This document shows positions 8,343 to 16,237 of a stretch of 42,048 bases of DNA, one piece after another. The first letter of the stretch is position 1. Each line of letters begins with the position of its first letter. Under the pieces are notes generated by a model that saw nothing but the letters and a program-made list of their open reading frames with translations, was not told where the DNA came from and did not search any database. The stretch spans positions 1-42,048 of the forward strand of contig NZ_CABUIW010000014.1 of assembly GCF_902491705.1 (NCBI RefSeq). The letters are read 5' to 3'. The DNA comes from an uncultured Lactobacillus sp. (GTDB taxonomy: Bacteria > Bacillota > Bacilli > Lactobacillales > Lactobacillaceae). Both the position numbers and the translations under genes were made by a program.

Positions 8343-8372
8343 AAAAAAGCTAAGCAATGCTTAGCTTTTTTC
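8343..8372. terminator. Bidirectional terminator between cvpA and the apbE gene
   Basis: AAGCTAAGC / GCTTAGCTT with a three-base loop, flanked by A-run and T-run. It serves the two converging genes. Confidence 0.88.
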
Positions 8373-9301
8373 TATTGATTAAAATTGTCGTATTCAACGT
8401 GTTCGTCGTTATATACAAAGACTGCACCAATTCGGTCTGGATCATCATGCCAATTTTTCATTGGATAACCTGCGAAAAATAGCCGTTTACACTCAATTTC
8501 AGCTTCAACTGAAGTCTTAGTAAAGGTCGTTACACCGGCTAAATCCGTTTTAACAGGATAACCCGTTCTTGGATCGATCAAGTGATGGTACTTATGACCA
8601 TCAACGACTAAATATCGCTCATACGTACCACTTGTAACGGCAGAACATTGTGGCACCATTACCGAGGTAATATTATCGCCTCGAGGTTCTATTGGGTCTT
8701 GAACACCAATCATCCATTGACCATTAACTCTTTTAGGAGAATCACCCACAAGTAAAATATTGCCGCCTAAATTGATGATCCCTGCTTCTACGCCATAAGC
8801 CAACCAGAGATCGCGAATTCTGTCAGCAATCCAACCTTTAGCAATCCCACCTAAATCAAGCTCCATTCCTTTCATCTTGAGAAAGACGCTTTGATCTTGA
8901 TCATTCAAAACCACTTTAAATGGATGGGTTAAAAGCATGCGATCTTTAATTTCACTATCTTTTGGCACATGTGCTCCTTTAAAGCCGATATGCCACAATT
9001 TTACAACTGGGCCAATTAAAGCATTAAAACCAAAGTTCTCACGGCTTTTTTCAACTGCTAATTTAACCAAGCTATAAACTGGACTTGAAACTTGAACTGG
9101 ATGATCACCAGATGCATGATTGATGTCCATTACTTCAGATTCATCCCTATTAACAGTTAATAAATCCTCATAATGATCAATCAAATCAAATGATTTTTGC
9201 AATAAGTCTCTTTTTTGCGTGCCAAAAATCTGCAACGTAATTGAGGTACCTAATGCATGATGATGTCCGACTACTTGTTCTAGTGCTAAATCTTTAATCA
9301 T
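8372..9301 (-). CDS. ApbE family FAD:protein FMN transferase
   Basis: 309 residues. ApbE enzymes transfer FMN from FAD to a threonine of target flavoproteins. Visible family motifs are ELDLGGIAKGW (about 157-167), INLGGNILL (about 183-191) and HHLIDPRTGYP (about 242-252). The start is ATG at 9301, four bases after the upstream phosphatase stop, with GGAAG before it; an in-frame upstream start lies inside the neighbour. There is no signal peptide or lipobox, so this copy should act in the cytoplasm, unlike the exported ApbE forms that flavinylate extracellular reductases. No obvious target protein is encoded nearby. It is co-transcribed with the tyrosine phosphatase gene. Confidence 0.9.
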   Translation of the reverse strand: MIKDLALEQVVGHHHALGTSITLQIFGTQKRDLLQKSFDLIDHYEDLLTVNRDESEVMDINHASGDHPVQVSSPVYSLVKLAVEKSRENFGFNALIGPVVKLWHIGFKGAHVPKDSEIKDRMLLTHPFKVVLNDQDQSVFLKMKGMELDLGGIAKGWIADRIRDLWLAYGVEAGIINLGGNILLVGDSPKRVNGQWMIGVQDPIEPRGDNITSVMVPQCSAVTSGTYERYLVVDGHKYHHLIDPRTGYPVKTDLAGVTTFTKTSVEAEIECKRLFFAGYPMKNWHDDPDRIGAVFVYNDEHVEYDNFNQ

Positions 9302-9305
9302 TTTT

Positions 9306-10097
9306 CTAGTCTTCCAAATATAATTCACGCAATCTATCGCGCAATTGTGGCGTTAAACCAATCTTTTCTTTTAGATAATTATCGATCCCGCCGAATTCTT
9401 TTTCAATTGCAATTAATGATGTATCCAAAAATGCGTCGCTAACTGAGCCTAAAATACGCATGTTGGCACGAAGACAAAGATTGCCGCCTTCTTTTTCTAT
9501 AGCACGGTCACGTTTTGCACGATAATCGTTAAGCATGTAATTAGAATACAAGTAATCTTGGCGGATTGTTTCCATATCAACGCCTAAAATATACAAGATC
9601 ATTACCGTTACAATGCCCGTTCTATCTTTTCCTTCAGAACAATGATATAAAATAGCGCCATCTTCAGTATTAGCAAGTACTTCAAGAATTTGGTGCAAAC
9701 TGGTTTGAGCGTGCTCCTTTACAACGTGCGCACGATAGCGATCACACATCATCCTAAAGCCAGCATATTGGTCCTTGCGATAGGTTTCAAAAACCTTTGC
9801 TAAATCCTTTTTACCACCGTTTGTATTGTCATCTTTAGCAATTGAAATATCCAAATGTTCTACGCCAGGAAGTGTACTATCTGGCATTTTACGACATTCA
9901 TGTGGTGAACGTAGATCAATGATTTTGGTTAAACCATAATCAAGCAAAAATTGTTCATCTTTTGCAGTGATATTGCTGATCTTACCTGATCTAATCAAGC
10001 GGTGCATTTTAACTTTGCGCCCTTGATAGCCAATGTAGCCACCTAGGTCTCGCGGATTGCGGACCTTTTCTAAGGGCAAAACAACAGGTTTTATCAT
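9306..10097 (-). CDS. Tyrosine/serine protein phosphatase (Y_phosphatase3 family)
   Basis: 263 residues from ATG at 10097; a GTG three codons earlier sits inside the AGAGGTGA ribosome-binding site. The N-terminal RNPRDLGGY and LIRSGKISN motifs (about 14-40) and the catalytic P-loop HCSEGKDRTG (Cys and Arg of the CX5R signature, about residue 160) are those of bacterial tyrosine/serine or lipid phosphatases related to Listeria LipA and yeast-type DSPs. The protein has no export signal. It is first in a two-gene operon with apbE. The physiological substrate cannot be told from sequence. Confidence 0.9.
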   Translation of the reverse strand: MIKPVVLPLEKVRNPRDLGGYIGYQGRKVKMHRLIRSGKISNITAKDEQFLLDYGLTKIIDLRSPHECRKMPDSTLPGVEHLDISIAKDDNTNGGKKDLAKVFETYRKDQYAGFRMMCDRYRAHVVKEHAQTSLHQILEVLANTEDGAILYHCSEGKDRTGIVTVMILYILGVDMETIRQDYLYSNYMLNDYRAKRDRAIEKEGGNLCLRANMRILGSVSDAFLDTSLIAIEKEFGGIDNYLKEKIGLTPQLRDRLRELYLED

Positions 10098-10130
10098 TAT
10101 TCTCACCTCTTCACAATTATTTTTTAGATT

Positions 10131-10158
10131 AAAAAACCGAATAGTATTCCTATTCGGT
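10131..10158 (-). terminator. Terminator after the FMN reductase pair
   Basis: The inverted repeat ACCGAATAG / CTATTCGGT with a five-base loop is followed on the minus strand by six T. It separates the reductase transcript from the phosphatase gene. Confidence 0.85.
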
Positions 10159-10190
10159 AATTTTACTATTGAGTTAGCAAACTGACAAAA

Positions 10191-10739
10191 TTATTTGTTA
10201 GCTTGTGCAACAAAATTAACAAAGTTGTCCATCATTACATCTAATTGCTTGATAGAAGCTTCGTCAGTTAAGTCGCCGCTTTCTTTATCAAAGTTTCTAG
10301 CAGCGCCGCCAATTAAAATTTCATTACCTGGCAAAACATTTGCGCTCATATCTGGTGAAAGTAAAATTTCACGTGCATCTTCTTGAGCACGGCTTGAGCC
10401 TTGAATACCGTATGAAGTACCAACTACTGCAGCTGGCTTCATCTTCATTACGTTAGGACCAGCGTGTGAGCCTAACCATTCAAGCGCACTCTTAAGAGCT
10501 GCTGGAATAGAGTGATCATATTCTGGTGTGGTCAAGATAATGCCGTCAGCATTTTTGATATCTTCAATCCACTTCTTAGTAGCTTCATCTGGTTCTTCAG
10601 TTCTACAAAATGGCTTGATGTCATCAATTTCTCTTACTTCAATATCGGCTTTTTCAGCATAACGTTTAGCAATAAACTTTGCTAAAAAACGGTTATATGA
10701 AAATGGAGCATTTGTACCAACGATTGCTAATAATTTCAT
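10191..10739 (-). CDS. NAD(P)H-dependent FMN reductase-like flavoprotein (second copy)
   Basis: 182 residues with a flavodoxin-like fold. The N-terminal strand and phosphate loop read LAIVGTNAPFSYNRFL (about 4-19). The conserved TPEYDHSIPAALKSALEWLG (about 76-95) is the flavin-binding loop of the NADPH-dependent FMN reductase family (azoreductase/quinone reductase-like). It follows its paralogue after 12 bases with an AGGGGG ribosome-binding site, then a terminator. The substrate (quinone, azo compound, chromate or free flavin) cannot be assigned. Confidence 0.88.
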   Translation of the reverse strand: MKLLAIVGTNAPFSYNRFLAKFIAKRYAEKADIEVREIDDIKPFCRTEEPDEATKKWIEDIKNADGIILTTPEYDHSIPAALKSALEWLGSHAGPNVMKMKPAAVVGTSYGIQGSSRAQEDAREILLSPDMSANVLPGNEILIGGAARNFDKESGDLTDEASIKQLDVMMDNFVNFVAQANK

Positions 10740-10751
10740 TTAATGAGCCCC

Positions 10752-11291
10752 CTACTTAGTAAGTTGTGCGTACCAATCATCAACTTCATCGAAGAAGTGA
10801 TTCAAGAACTTAATTGTTCCTTCGTCTACTAAGTGACCTTCTTCGTCGAATTGCTTTGGTGCAAATCCCATCATAAATTCATCGCCATTAAATACATGTG
10901 CGCTGAAACCTGGAGCAGCCAAGATACTCTTTAAACGAGTTTGTGAACGAGAAGCACCTTGAGGCATTGGTGAGGTTGAAACAATTACTACTGGCTTATC
11001 GTGGAAGGGATGGACAGAACTTGAAAGCCATTCAAGAGCGCTCTTTAATGCGCTAGTTACTGAGTGTTGTTGTTCTGGGGAACCGATCAAAACCATATCT
11101 GCATCCTCAATTTTCTTGCCTAAATCAAGCACGTTTTGAGGTGCATCAACGCCTTCTTTAAACATTGGTAAGCCCTTAACTGTTGCAAATTCAAAGTCAT
11201 ATTTATAATCTAAATTATTCATAATAACTCTAAGCAACTTTTCGTTAAATGAGTTATCGGCATTAGAGCCAGATAAAGCTAGTACCTTCAT
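10752..11291 (-). CDS. NAD(P)H-dependent FMN reductase-like flavoprotein (first copy)
   Basis: 179 residues from ATG at 11291, preceded by AAGGTGG; an upstream GTG lies within that site. VLALSGSNADNSFNEKL (about 3-19) and the loop SPEQQHSVTSALKSALEWLS (about 75-94) identify an NADPH-dependent FMN reductase. It is a diverged paralogue of the gene directly downstream. Here the loop has Gln-Gln where the other copy has Tyr-Asp, so substrate preference may differ. The two genes form a bicistronic unit ended by the hairpin near 10136. A TetR gene lies upstream on the same strand, but a terminator separates them. Confidence 0.88.
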   Translation of the reverse strand: MKVLALSGSNADNSFNEKLLRVIMNNLDYKYDFEFATVKGLPMFKEGVDAPQNVLDLGKKIEDADMVLIGSPEQQHSVTSALKSALEWLSSSVHPFHDKPVVIVSTSPMPQGASRSQTRLKSILAAPGFSAHVFNGDEFMMGFAPKQFDEEGHLVDEGTIKFLNHFFDEVDDWYAQLTK

Positions 11292-11376
11292 AAAAACCAC
11301 CTTTCGAAATCATCTTTATCATAATTATAACTTAATGATTAATAAATATTACGAAAATCGATTTTAATAACGCAAG

Positions 11377-11412
11377 AAAAAAGGCATTTTCAATATTGAA
11401 AATGTCTTTTTC
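11377..11412 (-). terminator. Terminator after the TetR gene
   Basis: A long AT-rich hairpin GACATTTTCAA / TTGAAAATGCC (minus strand) is followed by a T-run. It lies between the TetR gene and the reductase pair. Confidence 0.75.
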
Positions 11413-11445
11413 CGAGGGTGAAAAGCGCAAATGATTGACGAATTC

Positions 11446-12069
11446 CTATGCTAAGTTATCCTTAAGAGAAGCTTCGTCGTCTGCAGCAAACATTGGACTT
11501 TCTTGAGTTTCGCTAAGACGATCGTTAAGCATAGCATCGTGAATCTGTGCGTTTAACACATTGATAATTTGGTTTTGGTTGAAACTTGCAATTTCGTTAA
11601 CTACAAGTGCAGCCATACCAGTAGTTGAAATCCAGTTAGCAATTACAATATCACGGATCTTGTCTTGATCATAATCGGTATCAGGATATTGTTCATTGAA
11701 CTTTTCAACACCTAAGTCCATTAAAGTGTCAGCAATGATCTTGCTACCAAATTTACCGTCAACAAACATTGCGCGGAATAAGTTAACATGCTTTTGTGCA
11801 AAATCAATATATGACAAATCAAGGTCGATTAAAGGCTCACCAGTATACTTTTGTTGTAAAATATGAGCTCTTAAATCGTCAGAAATTCTCTTCAATACTT
11901 GAGAGCGAAGATCTTCCATATTGTCAAATTCAAGATACAAAGGTTGTGTTGAGAAGTGTCCTGCCTTAGCAATGCTACGAGCAGTTAAGCCTTCAATACC
12001 GTCCTTAATTGCCATCTTATAAGCTGTATCTAAAATTTTGTCTTTACTGATTTCTTTCTTTCTTGCCAT
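11446..12069 (-). CDS. TetR family transcriptional regulator
   Basis: 207 residues. The N-terminal helix-turn-helix covers about 8-50: ISKDKILDTAYKMA, then GLTARSIAKAGHFSTQPLYLEF. The C-terminal ligand-binding part is helical and ends in an acidic tail. It is a single gene read leftwards, with its own terminator. No clear operator was seen in the 117-base upstream gap, so its target is open. The reductase pair downstream is a possible but unsupported target. Confidence 0.88.
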   Translation of the reverse strand: MARKKEISKDKILDTAYKMAIKDGIEGLTARSIAKAGHFSTQPLYLEFDNMEDLRSQVLKRISDDLRAHILQQKYTGEPLIDLDLSYIDFAQKHVNLFRAMFVDGKFGSKIIADTLMDLGVEKFNEQYPDTDYDQDKIRDIVIANWISTTGMAALVVNEIASFNQNQIINVLNAQIHDAMLNDRLSETQESPMFAADDEASLKDNLA

Positions 12070-12186
12070 TTTTAATGCACCTCAATCATTTTCCCCAAAC
12101 GCACTTTTCAATACGCCTGTTATTTTTATTTTCATGAACATCATATATCCAAAAAATAACAAATGCAAGTCTTAATTGTTACTTTT

Positions 12187-12429
12187 TTATAGTCGCTTGA
12201 ATAACGATAAATCATTGTCTCCGGTAAACTGATCATAATGTGAAGATACCATTTCAATAACCGCTTGCTTATCCAAGCCTTGTGAAGCACAAAAAGCAAA
12301 GAAAGCAGCGGATAAAATATAGCCTCGTTCACGATCGTCTTTTAGATTATCTGAGAATTTCATATTAATAGTATGAGCATCATAATCTGTGGTTAATTCG
12401 ATCGATTTGTTCTCTGGCTTATCGTTCAT
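12187..12429 (-). CDS. Small hypothetical protein
   Basis: 80 residues, acidic in the first half and with no transmembrane segment. I do not recognise a family. The middle (about 37-60: RGYILSAAFFAFCASQGLDKQAVIE) looks like two helices. A good GAGG ribosome-binding site six bases before the ATG and the divergent AT-rich promoter region shared with pepD support a real gene. The following 117 bases up to the TetR gene hold nothing I can name. Confidence 0.6.
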   Translation of the reverse strand: MNDKPENKSIELTTDYDAHTINMKFSDNLKDDRERGYILSAAFFAFCASQGLDKQAVIEMVSSHYDQFTGDNDLSLFKRL

Positions 12430-12524
12430 ATTAAAACCTCAATTTCCCCAAAAATAATATAATATAAAATCTAGTGTTTTACATTATAATTATATTACAA
12501 ATTAATTTAGAAAGAGTGTAAAAA

Positions 12525-13934
12525 TTGAATACTACTATTGGACGTTCATCTTGTACATCAATTTTAATTGGCAAAAAAGCCTCTTTAACTGGCAGCGTAA
12601 TTATTGGCCGTAATGAAGATGCCAAAACTGCTTGGCCTAAACATTTAGCTTTTAATGTACATAAAGTAATAAAAAATAATCACTTCAAATCTAAGGATAA
12701 CAAATTCGAAATAGATTTGCCTGAAGAAAGGCTTTCATATTCTTCAACACCAGAATGGACTGACAAGTATGGCGTTTTTGAAGAAGACGGAATTAATGAA
12801 CACCACGTTGCAATGAGTGCTACTGAGAGTGCATATGCAAATGATCGAGTAATGGCTGTTGATCCATTTGATACTGAAAAAGGCATCTTAGAAGAAGCCA
12901 TGGTTACTGTGGTATTGCCATATGTTAAGACTGCTAAAGAAGGTGTAAAGCGTCTTGGTGAAATTGTAGAAAAACATGGTGCAGCCGAAGCAGACGGCAT
13001 TTTATTTGCTGATCGCGATGAAGCCTGGTATATGGAAATTGGTTCTGGTCACCACTGGGTAGCTCAACGCATCCCTGACGACTCATACGCTGTTGTCGCA
13101 AACCAATTAGCTATTCAAGAAATTGATTTTAATAATAACAATTTCTTATATTCAGATCATTTACAAGAATTTGTTTACGATAACAAATTATGGCCAAAAG
13201 ACAAACCATTTATTTGGCGTGATATTTTTGGCACACATGATGATAGCGACTTACACTACAACACTCCTCGTGTTTGGAGCGGCCAACGTCTTCTTACGCC
13301 ATCTGTTGAGCAAAAGCCACAAGACTTCAATTTACCATTTACTAGAAAGCCTGATGCTCCAATTTCAGCTCAAGATGCACAACGTGTATTAAGCGATCAC
13401 TTCAACAATACAGTTTATGATTTAACAAATAAGAAAAACAAAAATCAACCAACATTCCGTCCAATCTCTGTAGCAACCACCCAAGAATCTCACCTACTTG
13501 AATTAAATGGTGAAGATATGATTCACTGGCTTGCAATGGGCGTTGCCGCACAAAGCGTTTATGTACCATTCTACCCACAAGGAACTAAGGTGCCTAATAC
13601 TTGGAAGAACGGTAAGGAAACTTACTCTCCAAACTCTGCATACTGGGTATTTAAATTAGCCGGTGTATTGGTTGACCGCGATTGGGGCAAGTACGGTACT
13701 GCATTAAGCAATACGCAAAGTGCTACAAACGAAAAATTACTGCAAATTAGACACCAATATGATAAAAAATTAGCTAAGGAAAATGATCCAGCTAAGCAAA
13801 CTGAATTAGTTAACGAAGCAAATGCTAAGTTAGCTAAAACTGCAACAGATGCTTATAAGGAATTAACTGCAAAATTGATTACGGAACAAACTGGTGACTC
13901 ACCACTTAGATTCCAAATGGATCCTAATTTATAG
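12525..13934 (+). CDS. pepD: C69 family dipeptidase
   Basis: 469 residues. It is an N-terminal-nucleophile cysteine dipeptidase of family C69 (PepD), used by lactobacilli in the last steps of peptide breakdown. The N-terminus carries the nucleophile segment SSCTSILIGKKASLTGS, with Cys10 as probable catalytic residue after processing, then IIGRNEDAK. EEDGINEHHVAMSATES and DRDEAWYMEIGSGHHWVAQR are conserved C69 blocks. The start is a TTG at 12525 behind a weak purine-rich site; no ATG fits before the nucleophile. It is a single gene closed by a terminator. Other PepD paralogues usually exist in these genomes, so the symbol is by family. Confidence 0.92.
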   Translation: MNTTIGRSSCTSILIGKKASLTGSVIIGRNEDAKTAWPKHLAFNVHKVIKNNHFKSKDNKFEIDLPEERLSYSSTPEWTDKYGVFEEDGINEHHVAMSATESAYANDRVMAVDPFDTEKGILEEAMVTVVLPYVKTAKEGVKRLGEIVEKHGAAEADGILFADRDEAWYMEIGSGHHWVAQRIPDDSYAVVANQLAIQEIDFNNNNFLYSDHLQEFVYDNKLWPKDKPFIWRDIFGTHDDSDLHYNTPRVWSGQRLLTPSVEQKPQDFNLPFTRKPDAPISAQDAQRVLSDHFNNTVYDLTNKKNKNQPTFRPISVATTQESHLLELNGEDMIHWLAMGVAAQSVYVPFYPQGTKVPNTWKNGKETYSPNSAYWVFKLAGVLVDRDWGKYGTALSNTQSATNEKLLQIRHQYDKKLAKENDPAKQTELVNEANAKLAKTATDAYKELTAKLITEQTGDSPLRFQMDPNL

Positions 13935-13939
13935 AAAAA

Positions 13940-13968
13940 GAGCTCTGCTGTAAAGCAGAGCCCTTTTC
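13940..13968 (+). terminator. Terminator of pepD
   Basis: GCTCTGCT / AGCAGAGC with loop GTAA, followed by CCTTTT, directly after the pepD stop. Confidence 0.85.
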
Positions 13969-13993
13969 ATTTAAAAGCAGCTGGCTAGCTTTA

Positions 13994-14013
13994 CCCCCCC
14001 ATTTTGCTATAAT
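13994..14013 (+). promoter_or_regulatory. Promoter of the SLAP surface-protein gene with C7 tract
   Basis: An extended -10 box TGCTATAAT (14005-14013) is preceded by seven consecutive C (13994-14000), which would lie in the spacer to the -35 region. No good -35 hexamer is seen at 16-18 bases (CTAGCT or TAGCTT at best). Transcription should start near 14020, ahead of the AGAAGG ribosome-binding site. Confidence 0.6.
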
Positions 14014-14062
14014 TAACCGTATGAAAGCGGATTTTTATATTTATAAGTAAGAAGGTAATTTC

Positions 14063-15511
14063 ATGAAAAAGAATAAATTTATTGGTATTACAGCAGCTGC
14101 TTTGCTGGCTGTAGCACCAGTTGCAGCTATTGCTGAGAATGTAAATGCGGCAACTACTCAAAGTGTATGGACTAGCTCTTATGCACCAGTTTTTGAAGTG
14201 AATGGTCAAAAAGTAGGTAATACCGAAATTGCACCACTTGGCAATGGTTTGTCAATTAAAAATGGTGAAACAATCGATCAAGTACTTGGTGCCATAAAAA
14301 AGGCAGTAACTATTAAGTTGCCTGACGGGATGAAAGGTCAAACAAATATCTTAACAACTGCACAATTCATTGCTTTGCAACTTAGAAACCAAGGGGTTAA
14401 AGTTAGCGGCTACACTGGCAGCAGTACAATTACTGATGTTGGCAAACGCGGCATTATTATCAACTTAGAAGTTCAAAGTAACGTTACGCAAGCAGACGGT
14501 AAAGTTCAAACTGCTACATCATCTGTTAAGGTTCCATTTAACCCTAGTGCTACTGATGAAAAAGATGCACCAGTCATCAACGTTTCATACACTCAAGGCA
14601 ATAAGTCTGTAACTACTCCAGTTTACGGTCAAATTTTCCAAGTTAAAGCTAACAGTAAATTTAACCCAACTGACTTTGTTGGAACAAACGGCAGTAACTT
14701 CAAGTTCTCTGCAGGAAATGCTAAATTAACTGTTGTTTCAAACACTGTTGATACAAGCAAAGCAGGTTCAACTGGTGAAGTAACCTTAAAGGCTACTAAC
14801 GGTAATAAATCTACTGAAATCTCATACACCGTTTTGGTAAAACCTGAAGGTGCCCGCACATTAGACCTAAGCTGGCAATCAACTAATTGGACCTACATCT
14901 ATGGTGTTTCTTCTCAAAACAGTAGTGAAATTAATCCAGTCGTATTAGATACTCCAGATAGAATTAATGAAAAAGACACTATTTTTGTGGGGAATGACAC
15001 GACCATAATTGACGGTGTTTCTTACAGCAGAATCTCACAAGAATCACAGGCTCAAGCTGACGAAGGAAGCTATCAACATACTGCCTGGATTAAGACTTAC
15101 GACTTACTCCAAACTAACGGCACTAATTCTTCTAATACCAGAACATTGATGCACGCCGCTAGAGCTTATGACAGTAAAGGTCGTGCTACTAAGGTAACTT
15201 ATTCAACATTCAAACAATTAGATCTTTCATCAACTGTTACCATCATTGGCAAAGCAAGATACTATCAAGTAAATGGCACAGATCAATTCATCAAGGCAGC
15301 TAATGTCGATGGTACTAAGCGTATGCTTAAGCATAACGCATATGTCTACGCAACCAGCACCAGAAGAGCTGACTACACATTGCTTAAGAAAGGAACATCG
15401 ATTACAACTTATGGTGGTTCTTACAAATTTAAGAATGGTAAACGTTACTACAGAGTTGAAGGCGCAACTGCTACTAACAAGCGTTACGTTAAGGTAAGTA
15501 ACTTTAACTAA
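14063..15511 (+). CDS. S-layer associated (SLAP-domain) exported protein
   Basis: 482 residues. Residues 1-30 form a signal peptide (KKNK, a hydrophobic AAALLAVAPVAAIA core, cleavage near NVNA-ATT) very like that of lactobacillar S-layer proteins. The C-terminal part (about 360-482) contains two SLAP repeats rich in Lys, Tyr and Arg (HAARAYDSKGRAT, then KHNAYVYATSTRRAD, ending KRYVKVSNF). These bind the cell wall non-covalently. The middle is Thr/Ser/Asn rich and without cysteine, with bacterial Ig-like-looking segments (about 195-265). It could be a minor S-layer or S-layer associated protein. Its length and sequence do not let me call it the main SlpA. Single gene with its own promoter and terminator. 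Confidence 0.9.
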   Translation: MKKNKFIGITAAALLAVAPVAAIAENVNAATTQSVWTSSYAPVFEVNGQKVGNTEIAPLGNGLSIKNGETIDQVLGAIKKAVTIKLPDGMKGQTNILTTAQFIALQLRNQGVKVSGYTGSSTITDVGKRGIIINLEVQSNVTQADGKVQTATSSVKVPFNPSATDEKDAPVINVSYTQGNKSVTTPVYGQIFQVKANSKFNPTDFVGTNGSNFKFSAGNAKLTVVSNTVDTSKAGSTGEVTLKATNGNKSTEISYTVLVKPEGARTLDLSWQSTNWTYIYGVSSQNSSEINPVVLDTPDRINEKDTIFVGNDTTIIDGVSYSRISQESQAQADEGSYQHTAWIKTYDLLQTNGTNSSNTRTLMHAARAYDSKGRATKVTYSTFKQLDLSSTVTIIGKARYYQVNGTDQFIKAANVDGTKRMLKHNAYVYATSTRRADYTLLKKGTSITTYGGSYKFKNGKRYYRVEGATATNKRYVKVSNFN

Positions 15512-15526
15512 AATATATTTTTAACC

Positions 15527-15559
15527 AAAAAAGGATGAGCATTTTGCTCATCCTTTTTT
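15527..15559. terminator. Bidirectional terminator
   Basis: GGATGAGC / GCTCATCC with loop ATTTT and six A and six T around it. It ends both the SLAP gene and the converging TetR-ABC operon. Confidence 0.92.
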
Positions 15560-15561
15560 CA

Positions 15562-16233
15562 TTATTTCTTTTGGCTCATTTGCCCATCCATCATTTCATA
15601 AATGTGATCGGCATACTTCTCAAGACGAGGATCGTGTGTAACGAGCATAACGGCCTTGTCACGCTTCTTAGCTAGATCCTTGAACAATTGCCCTACTTCT
15701 TCTACATTCTTCGTATCAAGCGAAGCAGTAGGCTCATCAGCAAGCAATATTTCAGGATTTGCATAAAACGCACGTGCAATTGCTGCTCTTTGCTGCTGAC
15801 CACCTGACAATTGGTTTGGATACTTATTAACTAAATTCGTAATCCCCAATTGTTTAAGCAAATCTTGCAAATCATCTCGTGACAAATTATTTTGCTTTTT
15901 TACCTTATCAACCAAGGTGAATTGCTCATCTACTGTTAAAAATGGTACCAAGTTGTAAGCTTGCAAAACAAAGCCAATCTTGTTTAAACGTAATTCATTG
16001 CGCTTTTTAGCAGAGAAATTACTGATATCCTCGTCATTAATCAAAACTTCGCCTGAAGTTGGCTTTTGAAGAGACCCTGCAATAGTTAAAAATGTACTTT
16101 TACCAGCACCAGAAGGTCCCATAATTAAAACAACTTCGCCTTTATTTGCCTTAAAGTTGATATCCTTTAAAGCTTCAACTTGTGCGTCGCCTTTACCATA
16201 AACTTTCTTTACATTCTTTAATTCAATTACTGC
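15562..16233 (-). CDS. ABC transporter ATPase, HrtA/MacB-LolD type
   Basis: 223 residues from ATG at 16233, five bases after the permease stop, with GGTGA upstream. Walker A GPSGAGKST (about 38-46), signature LSGGQQQR (about 137-144), Walker B LLADEPTASLD (about 157-167) and the switch THD (about 192) are all canonical. The family drives FtsX-like permeases that export haem, peptides, lipoproteins or antibiotics mechanically. The TetR-permease-ATPase order and sizes match hrtRBA of Lactococcus, a haem-responsive efflux system. Haem as substrate is inferred from layout only. Confidence 0.9.
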   Translation of the reverse strand, partial: AVIELKNVKKVYGKGDAQVEALKDINFKANKGEVVLIMGPSGAGKSTFLTIAGSLQKPTSGEVLINDEDISNFSAKKRNELRLNKIGFVLQAYNLVPFLTVDEQFTLVDKVKKQNNLSRDDLQDLLKQLGITNLVNKYPNQLSGGQQQRAAIARAFYANPEILLADEPTASLDTKNVEEVGQLFKDLAKKRDKAVMLVTHDPRLEKYADHIYEMMDGQMSQKK

Positions 16234-16237
16234 CATT

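Noticed and set aside
12680..13000. Open frame on the opposite strand of pepD, and many similar frames opposite pepN, malP and the GH13 gene
   Set aside because: They lie fully inside well-supported genes, have no ribosome-binding sites and show composition of reverse-frame shadows.
14021..14036. TGAAAGCGGATTTTTA as cre site in the SLAP gene leader
   Set aside because: The right half lacks the CA end and shows no dyad symmetry; a chance partial match is likely.
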